Positions 7,481 through 16,236 of a DNA stretch of 42,515 bases are shown in pieces. The translations under genes and the position numbers were made by a program. Below the pieces are notes generated by a model, which had not been told where the DNA came from, made no database searches, and saw nothing but the letters and a program-made list of their open reading frames with translations. The DNA is from Azospirillum brasilense. GTDB lineage: Bacteria > Pseudomonadota > Alphaproteobacteria > Azospirillales > Azospirillaceae. The stretch spans positions 1 through 42,515 of the forward strand of contig NZ_QLKQ01000070.1 in NCBI RefSeq assembly GCF_003349955.1, read 5' to 3'. Numbering within the stretch: position 1 is the stretch's first letter; every line of letters begins with the position of its first letter.

Positions 7481-9757
7481 TTACTCCGCCTCCGCCGTCT
7501 CGCCACCGTCCGCGCCGAGACGTTGGCGTTCGGTGGTGTCGTGCACGATGGCGACGAGGATCGGCGGCTGCTCTCCGCCGAAATGCTGAAGACAAACCTC
7601 GACCGGATGGGGGCCGCGCTGGCTGCCCTGCATCACCGTCTCGAAAACCACCTCCTCCTTGTCTCCCGAGAGAAGGGGCGCCACCAGCGCCCGGAAGCGC
7701 TCCGCCGGCACCTCGGGCATCAGGTCGTGGACGGCCAGCTGCTTCAGATGCTCCAGCTTGTAGCCCAGCTTGGTCTCGGCGCCGCGGTTCACCAGCAGGA
7801 AGCGGAAGCTGGACGGGTCCAGGAAATAGACCTCGTTCAGGGATTCGCCGATGACCCGGCCAAGATAGCCGGCGAAAGCCTCGCTGCGCGTCTGCTCGGT
7901 CACGTCCTCGATGATCAGGACGACGCCGCGGGCCTCCCGCGCCTCGTACAGCAACGGGGAGAGCCGGACCCGGCAGGTCACCGCGCGGCCGCGCCGGTCC
8001 ACGGCGTTCAGCATGACGGGCGTCTGCGGCGCTTCGCTGTGCAGGACCCTCTCCAGGTCGAGGCGGAGCCGGTGCACCGGCAGGCCGATGTCGAGGTCGA
8101 GGAACTCCTCGTCCTGCACCTCCTCGGCGCGCAGGCCCCACATGTTCTCGCCCCAGCGGTTCCAGGAGCGCACGCGCAAATCCTGGTCCAGGACGATGAT
8201 GCCCACGTCCATGCTGCGCAGGATCGATTCCGAGTAGCGGCGGAACTCCCCGGACTCCTCGCCCTGGCGGCGCAACTCCTCGTTGGCGACCTCCAGCTCC
8301 TCGTTCGCGGAGCGCAGCTCCTCGTTCATGGTCTCCAGTTCCTCGTTGGTGGACTGGAGTTCCTCGTTGGTGGTTTCCAACTCCTCGTTGGTGGACTGGA
8401 GCTCCTCGTTGGTCGTCTCCAGCTCCTCGTTGGAGCTTTGCAGTTCCTCGATCGTCGTCTCCAGACTTTCCTGGGCGGCCTCCAACTCCTGCTGCACCTG
8501 GAAATGCCGGCTGGTGTCGGTGAAGCCGAGCAGGGTGGCGAAGGGCTTGCCGTCGCGCCCGTAGAGCAGGGAGATTTCGATGGTCAGGCGCATCGGCTCG
8601 CCCGGCGGGCGGGCGAACTCCTGGTGTTCGATGCGCACCACGCGCCCGGTCTTCTGCACCTCCTCGATGCGCGAGCGCAGCTCCGCCGGGCGGTAGGAGA
8701 TCGACAGGTCCTGGAACGGGCGCCCGATGTCGATCTCGCCCACGTCGAGCAACCGCCGGGCCATGGCGTTGGCGAAGACGAGGATGCCGTCACCGTTGAC
8801 CGACAGATAGGCGGTGGCGCTGCTGTCCACGATGCCTTCCATCAGCCGGCTCTGGAAGCTCTGCCGGTGGCTGTTCTGTTCCGGCGCGATGGTCAGGCTG
8901 CCGCCCAGGCTGCGCCGCCATTCCTGCGGCACCTTGCGGAAGATGCGGCTCTTCAGGTTCACCGGCTCGAACATCTTGGAGCGGGCGAGCTGGGTTTCCG
9001 CCTTGCCGAGGAACAGGACGCCGTCGTTGGTCAGCGCGTAGTGGAGGCGCGGCAGGACGATGTTCTGGGTGTCGCTTTCCAGATAGATCAGCAGGTTGCG
9101 GCAGACCAGCAGGTCAATGCGCGAGATCGGGGCGTCGGTCACCAGATTGTGCCGCCCGAAGATCACGCATTTGCGCAGCTCGCGCTGGAAGACATAGTGG
9201 TTGTTGGTGCGCTCGAAATACCGCTCCAGCAACGGGGGCGGCACGCTTTCCACGTCGCGCGGCGAGTAGATGGCGTGCCGTGCGGTGTTCAGCGCCGCGT
9301 CGTCCAGATCGGTGGCGTAGATCTTCACCCGGTTGATGAAGGCGTCCTTGCCCAGCGCTTCGGCGAGCAGCATGGCGAGGGAATAGGGCTCCTCTCCCGA
9401 CGCGCAGCCGGCGCTCCAGATGCGGATGGGATCGCGGTCGGACCGCTGCGCCAGGATCTGTGGGACCACGTCCTTCCGCAGCACGTCCCACGACTCGGTG
9501 TCGCGGAAGAAGGAGGTCACGTTGATCAGCACGGTGTTCAGAAGATGGATGAATTCCTGCGGGTCGGCTTCCAGCAGGGCGTGATAGGCGGCGAAATCCT
9601 CGCAGCCGGCTTCCTCCATCCGGCGGCGGATGCGCCGTTGCAGGCTGGTGCGCTTGTAGCCGCGGAAATCGAGGCCGCGGCTTTCCTGGATGTAGCGGAT
9701 CAGCGCCTCGAATTCGGGATCGGCGGGGTCCTTGGCGCTGGTTTCCTTGCCGGACAT
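7481..9757 (-). CDS. CheR methyltransferase-coiled coil-PAS signalling protein
   Basis: 758 aa. Domains: CheR N-terminal helices and SAM-dependent methyltransferase (about residues 10-280; SAM-binding region WSAGCASGEEPYSLAM, later LLVCRNLLIYL), then a PAS-like domain (about 310-420), a coiled coil of nine EEL heptads (about 437-499), and one or two further PAS domains to the C-terminus ending near IVHDTTERQRL. No kinase domain is attached, whereas many relatives are fused CheB-CheR-PAS-kinase proteins; here the parts are on separate genes. Probable role: methylates glutamates on a signalling partner under PAS control, opposed by the two CheB-like proteins. The ATG at 9757 follows the polA stop by a single base, so translation is probably coupled to polA. 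No chemoreceptor gene is in the window. Confidence 0.9.
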   Translation of the reverse strand: MSGKETSAKDPADPEFEALIRYIQESRGLDFRGYKRTSLQRRIRRRMEEAGCEDFAAYHALLEADPQEFIHLLNTVLINVTSFFRDTESWDVLRKDVVPQILAQRSDRDPIRIWSAGCASGEEPYSLAMLLAEALGKDAFINRVKIYATDLDDAALNTARHAIYSPRDVESVPPPLLERYFERTNNHYVFQRELRKCVIFGRHNLVTDAPISRIDLLVCRNLLIYLESDTQNIVLPRLHYALTNDGVLFLGKAETQLARSKMFEPVNLKSRIFRKVPQEWRRSLGGSLTIAPEQNSHRQSFQSRLMEGIVDSSATAYLSVNGDGILVFANAMARRLLDVGEIDIGRPFQDLSISYRPAELRSRIEEVQKTGRVVRIEHQEFARPPGEPMRLTIEISLLYGRDGKPFATLLGFTDTSRHFQVQQELEAAQESLETTIEELQSSNEELETTNEELQSTNEELETTNEELQSTNEELETMNEELRSANEELEVANEELRRQGEESGEFRRYSESILRSMDVGIIVLDQDLRVRSWNRWGENMWGLRAEEVQDEEFLDLDIGLPVHRLRLDLERVLHSEAPQTPVMLNAVDRRGRAVTCRVRLSPLLYEAREARGVVLIIEDVTEQTRSEAFAGYLGRVIGESLNEVYFLDPSSFRFLLVNRGAETKLGYKLEHLKQLAVHDLMPEVPAERFRALVAPLLSGDKEEVVFETVMQGSQRGPHPVEVCLQHFGGEQPPILVAIVHDTTERQRLGADGGETAEAE
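8261..8449 (-). repeat. Nine in-frame 21-base units encoding EEL heptads
   Basis: Within the CheR-PAS gene, nine consecutive 21-base units encode heptads of the form EELxSTN, EELETTN, EELRSAN and so on. Several units are nearly identical at DNA level (ctcctcgttggtggactgg on the + strand recurs with one or two changes). The product is a continuous coiled coil linking PAS domains. Similar heptads are characteristic of CheR-PAS proteins, so the repeat is probably selected at protein level; unit gain or loss would stay in frame. Confidence 0.85.
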
Positions 9758-9758
9758 C

Positions 9759-12671
9759 TCAGTGCGCCTCGTCCCAATTGCCGCCGATGCCGGCCTCGGC
9801 CACCAGCGGCACGCCGAGCGTCGCGGCCCCCTCCATAACCTGCCGCACCAGGGCGGCGGCGCGTTCGGCCTGATCCTCCGGCGCCTCGAACAGCAGTTCG
9901 TCGTGCACCTGGAGCAGCATGCGGACCTCGTCGAAGCCGGCTTCTTTCAAGGCATCGGGCACGCGGGCCATGGCGCGCTTCATGATGTCGGCGGCGGTGC
10001 CCTGGATCGGCGCGTTGATCGCCTGCCGTTCCGCGAAGGCGCGGCGGGCGGCGTTCTTGTCGTGGATGCCGGGGATGTAACAGCGCCGCCCGAACAGGGT
10101 CACCACATGGCCGTTCTGGCGGGCGAAGGCCTTGGTCGCCTCCATCCACACCTTCAGCTCGTGGAAGCGCTCGAAATAGGCCTTGATGAAGGCGTTGGCC
10201 TCGCCCGGCGCGATGCCGAGCTGGCGGCCCAGCCCGAAGCCGGAAATGCCGTAGATGATGCCGAAGTTGATCGCCTTGGCCTTGCGCCGGATTTCCGAAG
10301 TCATCTGGTCCAGCGGCACGCCGAAGACCTGGCTGGCGGTGGCCGCGTGAATGTCGATGCCGTCCTGGAAGGCCTGTTTCAGCGCGGCGATGTCGGCCAT
10401 CTCGGCGACCAGCCGCAGCTCGATCTGCGAATAGTCGATGGAGATCAGCTTGTGGCCGGGAGCGGCGACGAAGGCGCGGCGAATCTTGCGCCCTTCCTCG
10501 GTGCGGACCGGGATGTTCTGCAGGTTCGGGTCGGTCGAGGACAGGCGGCCGGTGTTGGTCGCCGCCATGGCGAAGGCGGTGTGCACCCGTTCCGACCCTT
10601 CGACGATCTGGGCCTGGAGCGCGTCGGTGTAGGTGTTCTTCAGCTTGGCGAGCTGCCGCCAGTCGAGCACGCGCTGGGCGATGACGTGGCCCTGCTCCGC
10701 CAGCTCCTCCAGCACGCTGGAATCGGTGGAGTAGGCGCCGGTCTTGCCCTTCTTGCCGGTGCCCAGCTTCATCTCGTCGAACAGGATCTCGCCGAGCTGC
10801 TTGGGCGAGCCGATGTTGAAGCTGCGCCCGGCGTGCCCATGCACCTCCTTCTCGATCTCCGCCATGCGGACGGCGAGGTCCTGCGAGAGCCGGGCCAGCG
10901 CCGCGCGGTCCACGCGGATGCCGCAGGACTCCATGTCGGCGATCACCGGGACCAGCGGGCGTTCCAGCGTCTCGTAGACGGTGACCATCCGCTCGTCGAC
11001 CAGCCGCGGCTTCAGCACCCGCCACAGGCGCAGCGTGATGTCGGCGTCCTCCGCGGCGTAGGCCAGCGCCTTGTCCAGCGGCACGCGGTCGAAGGTGATC
11101 TGGTTCTTCCCGGTGCCGCAGACCTCCTTGTAGGGGATGGTCGTGTGGCCGAGATGCAGCTCCGCCAGCTCGTCCATGCCGTGGCCGTGGGCGCCGCCCT
11201 CCAGCACGTAGGAGATCAGCATGCTGTCGTCGACCGGCGACACGCGCACGCCGTGGCGGGCGAAGAGCTGGTGGTCGAACTTGAAATTGTGCCCGATCTT
11301 GAGGATCGCCGGGTCCTCCAGCACCTCCTTCAGGGCCTTTAGCGCGTCCTCCGCCGGGATTTGCTTCGGCGCTTCCGGCGTCTCGAAGGACAGCTCCCCG
11401 CTGGCCGCGGCGTTGGGGGCCTGATGCGCCAGGGGGATGTAGCAGGCCAGCCCCGGCTCGGTCGCCAGCGAGATGCCGACCAGCGTCGCCGTGGCGGGGG
11501 TCAGCGAGTTGGTCTCGGTGTCCACGGCCAGGACGCCGGTGGTGCGGGCGCGCTCCAGCCAGACGGCCAGGGCGTCGAGGTCCTGCACCAGCTCGTAGCG
11601 CTGCTCGACGTCGGTCGGCGGGGCCGGGCGGCTGCGCGGCGCGCCGGTTTCCGCCGCCGGGGCGGTGCCGGTGGAAGCGGCGGCCTTGGCCGGGCCGGCG
11701 GACGGCGTGGCGGCGGAGGGGACCGCGCCGTCGGCGATGGTGCCGTCCTTGCGCATCTCCGCCTCGACGCGGCTGACGATGGTGCGGAAGCCCTGGGCGC
11801 GCAGGAAGTCGATCAGCTTCTGGTGGTCGGGCTCGCGGACGCGCAGCTCCTCCAGCGGCTTCGGCGGCGGGGCGTGGTCGTCCAGCAGGACGAGGCGGCG
11901 GGAGATCCGCGCCTGCTCCGCGAAGTCGATCAGCTTCTGGCGGCGCGCCGGCTGCTTGATCTCGCCGGCGCGGGCCAGCAGCGATTCCAGGTCGCCGTAT
12001 TCGGTGATGAGCTGGGCGGCGGTCTTCACCCCGATGCCCGGCACGCCCGGCACGTTGTCCACGCTGTCGCCGGCCAGCGCCTGCACGTCGACCACCTTGT
12101 CCGGGGCGACGCCGAACTTCTCGAACACCTCGTCGGGGCCGATGGGCTTGTTCTTCAGCGGGTCGAGCATCCGCACGCCTGGGCGGACGAGCTGCATCAT
12201 GTCCTTGTCCGACGACACGATGGTGACCTCGCGCCCGGCCTCGTTGGCCAGCCGCGCGTAGGTGGCGATCAGGTCGTCGGCCTCGTAGCCCTCCAGCTCC
12301 AGGCAGGGCAGGCAGAAGGCCTCCGTCGCCTCGCGGATCAGGGCGAACTGGGGCTTCAGCTCCTCCGGCGGCTCGGGGCGTTGGGCCTTGTATTCGGGAT
12401 AGAACTCGTTGCGGAAGTTCAGCCGCTTCGAATCGAAGACCACCGCCACCGCGGAGGCCTTGAGATCGGCCAGCAGCTTCAGCAGCATGTTGGAGAAGCC
12501 CAGCACCGCGTTCACCGGCGTGCCGTCCGGGCGGTTCAGCATCGGCAGGGCGTGGAAGGCCCGGAAGATGAAGCCCGACCCGTCCACCAGATACAGGCCG
12601 CTGCCGTCCCCGGCGGGTGCGGGGGCTTCGGTGGCGGTCTGGAGCGTGTCGGTGGTCTTTTCGTCGGACAT
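9759..12671 (-). CDS. polA: DNA polymerase I
   Basis: 970 aa, slightly longer than the E. coli enzyme. Domains: N-terminal 5'-3' nuclease (about residues 25-310, beginning LYLVDGSGFIFRAFHALP), a low-complexity Ala/Pro linker (about 310-350), an intact 3'-5' exonuclease (LAVDTETNSL retains the Asp-x-Glu pair), and the family A polymerase domain with ISIDYSQIELR (catalytic Asp) and LLQVHDELLFE (His-Asp-Glu). It fills gaps and removes RNA primers in replication and repair. The ATG at 12671 is preceded by a GAAGAGG site. The stop is separated from the CheR-PAS start by one base, an unusual partner for polA. No oddities in active-site residues. Confidence 0.97.
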   Translation of the reverse strand: MSDEKTTDTLQTATEAPAPAGDGSGLYLVDGSGFIFRAFHALPMLNRPDGTPVNAVLGFSNMLLKLLADLKASAVAVVFDSKRLNFRNEFYPEYKAQRPEPPEELKPQFALIREATEAFCLPCLELEGYEADDLIATYARLANEAGREVTIVSSDKDMMQLVRPGVRMLDPLKNKPIGPDEVFEKFGVAPDKVVDVQALAGDSVDNVPGVPGIGVKTAAQLITEYGDLESLLARAGEIKQPARRQKLIDFAEQARISRRLVLLDDHAPPPKPLEELRVREPDHQKLIDFLRAQGFRTIVSRVEAEMRKDGTIADGAVPSAATPSAGPAKAAASTGTAPAAETGAPRSRPAPPTDVEQRYELVQDLDALAVWLERARTTGVLAVDTETNSLTPATATLVGISLATEPGLACYIPLAHQAPNAAASGELSFETPEAPKQIPAEDALKALKEVLEDPAILKIGHNFKFDHQLFARHGVRVSPVDDSMLISYVLEGGAHGHGMDELAELHLGHTTIPYKEVCGTGKNQITFDRVPLDKALAYAAEDADITLRLWRVLKPRLVDERMVTVYETLERPLVPVIADMESCGIRVDRAALARLSQDLAVRMAEIEKEVHGHAGRSFNIGSPKQLGEILFDEMKLGTGKKGKTGAYSTDSSVLEELAEQGHVIAQRVLDWRQLAKLKNTYTDALQAQIVEGSERVHTAFAMAATNTGRLSSTDPNLQNIPVRTEEGRKIRRAFVAAPGHKLISIDYSQIELRLVAEMADIAALKQAFQDGIDIHAATASQVFGVPLDQMTSEIRRKAKAINFGIIYGISGFGLGRQLGIAPGEANAFIKAYFERFHELKVWMEATKAFARQNGHVVTLFGRRCYIPGIHDKNAARRAFAERQAINAPIQGTAADIMKRAMARVPDALKEAGFDEVRMLLQVHDELLFEAPEDQAERAAALVRQVMEGAATLGVPLVAEAGIGGNWDEAH

Positions 12672-12773
12672 GATGCGGCCTCTTCCCTTCGGGGCGTTAC
12701 CATGGCCGAAGGCGGCCCGAGAGTCGAGCGCGCCCGACGCCGCCGAAAAGGCCGGTGCTGAAGGGCCGGGCGC

Positions 12774-13436
12774 TCAGTCGCCGGTTTCGCTGTTCGGGGC
12801 GGCGACCGGCTTGGATTCGGGGGAGCCACGCTCGCGCAGATAGATGCCGAGCACGACCAGAACCCCCATGGACAGGAACTCGCTCTGCCAGTTCTGGAAG
12901 CTCTCGTACCAGAATTCCGGATCGGCGAGGGTTTCGCCCATGGTTTTGGTGGGCTGGTGGTGCCACGCCGCCTCTTCGTTCGAGCGTCGCGTGCTGCCCG
13001 CCAGATGCAGGACGAAGGACATCACGAACAGCGTCACCAGCGCGATGCTGAGCGAGTGGGAGTAGAGCCGCAGCAGCAGGCCGCCCCGGTGCACCGGCCA
13101 GGGCGCGTCGGGATCGCCGCGCCGCCGCTCGGGCGCCTCGTCCTCCGGGTTGGCCTCTCCCGGCTTCTTGGATTCCGAGGAGCCCTTCTGGACCAGGATG
13201 GCGGTCAGCAGCACATAGACCGACATCTGGAGGAACTCGCTCTCCCAGTTCTCGAAGGTCGCCGACACGAAATGGCCGGTGGTCAGATAGTCGAGGAGGC
13301 CGACGGGTGGCTGGGCGTGGAGGCGAAGCTCCTCCGCCAGGGCGCGCCAGCCGGCCAGCACCTGCCCAACGATGGAGACGAGGAACAGCCCGAACAAGGC
13401 GACCGACAACCCGTTGTCCCGCAGGAAGCGACGCAT
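12774..13436 (-). CDS. DUF6766 family membrane protein
   Basis: 220 aa from ATG 13436 (AAGG upstream; the frame runs further 5' but without protein-like sequence). Seen: a membrane segment at residues 9-27 (VALFGLFLVSIVGQVLAGW), a second near 80-95, a third near 125-145 (LSIALVTLFVMSFVLHLAG) and a C-terminal one near 190-205. The motif FENWESEFLQM in the first half recurs as FQNWQSEFLSM in the second half, so the protein looks like an internal duplication. This matches DUF6766, an uncharacterised family. It is downstream of, but 102 bases from, polA's start on the same strand and divergent from the next gene. Confidence 0.8.
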   Translation of the reverse strand: MRRFLRDNGLSVALFGLFLVSIVGQVLAGWRALAEELRLHAQPPVGLLDYLTTGHFVSATFENWESEFLQMSVYVLLTAILVQKGSSESKKPGEANPEDEAPERRRGDPDAPWPVHRGGLLLRLYSHSLSIALVTLFVMSFVLHLAGSTRRSNEEAAWHHQPTKTMGETLADPEFWYESFQNWQSEFLSMGVLVVLGIYLRERGSPESKPVAAPNSETGD

Positions 13437-13540
13437 GTGCTGCACCTTGCTTTTGATGCCACGGATTCCGATGCCACGCCCTGGTCCGTTCAACGCTTGG
13501 CCGGGCGAGAGGTTTCGCCGGCGCCCGCGAAGCCTCGCCA

Positions 13541-13566
13541 GGAACCTTGAAAGGTGGGGTCCTGTT
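13541..13566 (+). promoter_or_regulatory. Possible EcfG (general stress sigma factor) promoter
   Basis: GGAACC (13541-13546), 16 bases, then TGTT (13563-13566). The alphaproteobacterial EcfG consensus is GGAAC, 16-17 bases, then CGTT; the -35 is perfect and the -10 is 3 of 4. It is 40 bases upstream of the ATG at 13606 and points at that gene. Chance matches are possible. Confidence 0.35.
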
Positions 13567-13605
13567 GATTGGAGGCTCCCCACAACAACCTTTGGTCCAT
13601 GTCCC

Positions 13606-14139
13606 ATGAACCACTCTGTCGCCGGAGCCATCGCCGGGCTGGCCGGCACCGTCGTCATGACGGCGGCCATGCGCGCGATGTTCCGCGCCTTGCCGGAGAA
13701 GGACCGTTACCCCTTGCCGCCGCGCCTGATAACGGACCGGGTTGTCGGCCCGACCGGGCTGATGGACGCGCTGGACGAACCGGAGCGCCGCGACCTGACG
13801 CTCGCCCTGCATTACGGCTACGGCGCCGCCGCCGGGGCGCTGTATCCGGCGATCGCGCGCCGGATCGGCGGGCCGGCGGCGGTGACGGGGGTTGGCTACG
13901 GCCTTGCGGTCTGGGGCGCCAGCTATCTGGGATGGATTCCGGCGATGCGCATTCTGACCCCCGCGACCCGCCATCCGCCCGCCCGCAACAGCCTGATGCT
14001 GGCCGCCCATGTGGTGTGGGGAGGGGTGACGGGGGTCACGGCCGCGTATCTGATGGGAGTGGGAAAGGAGCGCCGATCCGCTGCGGAGCCGATGGAGGGC
14101 GCTCGCGACTGTGCCCCCACCGTCCGGGAGCCGGCTTGA
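13606..14139 (+). CDS. Small multi-pass membrane protein, YagU/DUF1440-like
   Basis: 177 aa. Seen: hydrophobic segments at about residues 5-25 (AGAIAGLAGTVVMTAAM), 70-85, 95-115 (VTGVGYGLAVWGASYLGW) and 130-150 (AAHVVWGGVTGVTAAYLMG), rich in Gly and Ala, with a polar C-terminal tail. The layout resembles DUF1440/YagU-type inner-membrane proteins; I am not sure of the exact family. No catalytic motif. Start chosen at MNHSV because everything upstream in the frame is low-complexity Arg-rich. A possible EcfG promoter just upstream suggests stress-induced expression (inference). A hairpin follows the stop. Confidence 0.65.
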   Translation: MNHSVAGAIAGLAGTVVMTAAMRAMFRALPEKDRYPLPPRLITDRVVGPTGLMDALDEPERRDLTLALHYGYGAAAGALYPAIARRIGGPAAVTGVGYGLAVWGASYLGWIPAMRILTPATRHPPARNSLMLAAHVVWGGVTGVTAAYLMGVGKERRSAAEPMEGARDCAPTVREPA

Positions 14140-14156
14140 GACCGGTCGCCGAAGGA

Positions 14157-14172
14157 ACCCGCCCTCGCGGGT
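14157..14172 (+). terminator. Hairpin after the membrane-protein gene
   Basis: ACCCGC (14157-14162), loop cctc, GCGGGT (14167-14172): a perfect 6-bp GC-rich stem 17 bases after the stop. No T-run follows, so an intrinsic terminator is only possible, not certain. Confidence 0.35.
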
Positions 14173-14228
14173 CCTGTAACGGCCGATTGACAACATTGCC
14201 GCTCGACAACCTGATGGTGCGGCTCAAA

Positions 14229-14257
14229 TTGCCAAGCATGCGATGACTTGCTATAGG
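14229..14257 (+). promoter_or_regulatory. Sigma-70-type promoter of the CHASE3 kinase operon
   Basis: TTGCCA (14229-14234), 17 bases, TATAGG (14252-14257), about 37 bases before the ATG of the kinase. A second TTGACA hexamer lies at about 14187 without an equally good -10. Confidence 0.5.
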
Positions 14258-14294
14258 GGCGATACCTCATCCCCGCAGGGGTCGGTCGTCTGCG

Positions 14295-15797
14295 ATGCAC
14301 ACCTTCAGCACCACCGTCACCCGGCGCGCCCTTCTGATGCTGATCGCCGCCGCGTTGGCGCTGCTGGGGATCGTCGCGACGTCGGGATGGCTGGCGGACA
14401 GCACGCGGCAGTTTTCGGGGTCCGTCAGCCGGATGACCTCGTTGCGGGTCGCCGCCGGGACGCTCCTCAGCCAGTTGCAGGACGCCGAGATCGGCCAGCG
14501 GGGCTATCTTCTCACCGAGGACCGTCAGTATCTCAAGCCCTACGAGACCGCGACCACCGCGGTCGACGCCACGATTGCCCGGCTGCATGACCTTGCCGGC
14601 GGAAACACCGACGCGTTGCGCATCGTGGACCGCCTCGCCGTCCTGGCCGCCGCCAAACGGGAGGAGTTGGCGCAGACCATCGCGCTGATGGAGGCCGGCC
14701 GCCGGGACGAGGCTCTGGCCGTCGTGCGCACCGGTCGCGGCATGATGCTGATGGACGATGCCCGGCGCTCCCTCGCCGATCTCATCACCCCCGCCGACGC
14801 CCAACTCGACACCCAGCTGTCCACCTTGATCGGGCAGGCCAGAGCGTCGGGTTGGGTCGCCAACCTCGGCGGCCTGTTCATCGTGCTGGTTGTTGGCGGC
14901 GCCGTTTGGATCGCGTTCCGCTACGCGCAGGACCTCATGCGGGCGCAGAGCGCGATCCAGGCGCTCAACGACACCCTGGAGCAGCGCGTGTCGGAGCGGA
15001 CGAAGGAACTGCAACGGGCCAACGACGAAATCCAGCGCTTCGCCTACATCGTCAGCCACGACCTGCGTGCCCCGCTGGTGAACGTGATGGGCTTCACCGG
15101 CGAATTCGAGGCAGGACTGGCAAGCGTGCGTGCCCATCTCGACCGCCAGCCGGCGGACGGCGACGCCGCCGCGGCGTCGGAGGCGCGACGGGCGGTGGCC
15201 GAGGACATGCCCGAGGCCATCGGCTTCATCCGCGCATCGACGTCGAAGATGGACCGGCTGATCAACGCCATCCTCGCCCTGTCGCGCCAGGGGGGGCGGA
15301 CGCTGAACCCGGAACCCGTCGCCATGCGGGCTCTGCTGGAAAGCGTGGTCGCCAGCTTCCGCCACCAAGCCAGCGAACAGCACTGCACCATCGACATCGA
15401 GGGGCACTTGCCGGTCCTGGTGTCGGATCGGCTCGCGCTGGAGCAGGTGTTCGGAAACCTGCTCGACAACGCGATCAAGTATCTCGATCCGGCGAGGACG
15501 GGACGGATCGCCATCCGCGGGCGGGTCGAGGAAGACGGCCTCGTCGTCTTTGACGTCGCGGACAATGGGCGCGGAATTCCGCCGCAGGATCACGAACGGA
15601 TCTTCGAGCTGTTCCGCCGCTCCGGTGTGCAGGACCGCCCCGGAGAGGGGATCGGGCTGGCCTATGTCCGGACGCTCATCCGGCGCCTGCAAGGCGAGGT
15701 TGCCGTCGAATCGGTGCCTGGACAGGGCAGCGTCTTTCGCATAAGCCTTCCCGGAAGCCTGGCCCAGCTTTCGGAGACGCACCTCCATGACGCATGA
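14295..15797 (+). CDS. CHASE3-domain sensor histidine kinase
   Basis: 500 aa inner-membrane kinase. Seen: TM1 (about residues 11-32), a periplasmic CHASE3 domain with the signature LQDAEIGQRGYLLTEDRQYL (about 65-85), TM2 (about 196-214), a coiled coil LEQRVSERTKELQRANDEI, HisKA with SHDLRAPL, N box NLLDNAIKYL, then DNGRGIPPQDHERIFELF and a G2 box. The ligand is unknown; CHASE3 is a periplasmic sensing domain of unidentified specificity. A 26-residue Ala/Asp-rich insertion follows the H box. The stop overlaps the next start by 11 bases, so kinase and regulator are translated together. The class, ending in a short RR gene, resembles kinases that work with Rcp1-type regulators. Confidence 0.92.
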   Translation: MHTFSTTVTRRALLMLIAAALALLGIVATSGWLADSTRQFSGSVSRMTSLRVAAGTLLSQLQDAEIGQRGYLLTEDRQYLKPYETATTAVDATIARLHDLAGGNTDALRIVDRLAVLAAAKREELAQTIALMEAGRRDEALAVVRTGRGMMLMDDARRSLADLITPADAQLDTQLSTLIGQARASGWVANLGGLFIVLVVGGAVWIAFRYAQDLMRAQSAIQALNDTLEQRVSERTKELQRANDEIQRFAYIVSHDLRAPLVNVMGFTGEFEAGLASVRAHLDRQPADGDAAAASEARRAVAEDMPEAIGFIRASTSKMDRLINAILALSRQGGRTLNPEPVAMRALLESVVASFRHQASEQHCTIDIEGHLPVLVSDRLALEQVFGNLLDNAIKYLDPARTGRIAIRGRVEEDGLVVFDVADNGRGIPPQDHERIFELFRRSGVQDRPGEGIGLAYVRTLIRRLQGEVAVESVPGQGSVFRISLPGSLAQLSETHLHDA

Positions 15798-16236
15798 CAC
15801 CCAGTCGGCGTGCATCGTCCTGATCGAGGACGACGAGGGGCATGCCCGACTGATCGAGAAGAACATCCGTCGCTCCGGCGCGACCAACGACATCATCCCC
15901 TTTACCGACGGCACCAGCGCGCTCGCCTATCTGTTCGGTCCGGATGGAAGCGGGCGGGCAAGCATGGGGCGGGCGCTTCTCATCCTCCTGGATTTGAACC
16001 TTCCGGACATGACGGGCATCGATATCCTGGCGAGGCTCAAGGCCAACCCCTGCACCAAGCGCTTCCCCGTCGTGGTGTTGACCACGACCGACGACCGGCA
16101 GGAAATCCAGCGCTGCTACGATCTCGGGGCCAACGTCTACATCACCAAGCCGGTGAACTACGAAAGCTTCGCCGCCGCGATCCGGAAACTGGAACTGCTT
16201 TTTTCGGTCATGCAAATTCCCGAGGCGGTGGCATGA
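15787..16236 (+). CDS. Single-domain response regulator (Rcp1-like)
   Basis: 149 aa, receiver only. Seen: the acidic pair in VLIEDDEG, acceptor Asp in ILLDLNLPDMTG, conserved Thr in VVLTTTDD, and Lys in YITKPVN. It has the longer alpha-beta loops typical of the Rcp1/phytochrome-partner subclass. With no output domain it must act by protein contact or phosphotransfer. It overlaps the kinase gene upstream by 11 bases and the next gene by an ATGA, so it is the middle of a tight operon and the obvious phosphoryl link between the two kinases (inference). Confidence 0.92.
   Translation: MTHDTQSACIVLIEDDEGHARLIEKNIRRSGATNDIIPFTDGTSALAYLFGPDGSGRASMGRALLILLDLNLPDMTGIDILARLKANPCTKRFPVVVLTTTDDRQEIQRCYDLGANVYITKPVNYESFAAAIRKLELLFSVMQIPEAVA

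Noticed and set aside
8261..8449. A CRISPR-like or minisatellite array
   Set aside because: Units are 21 bases, contiguous without spacers, in frame, and encode a regular coiled coil.
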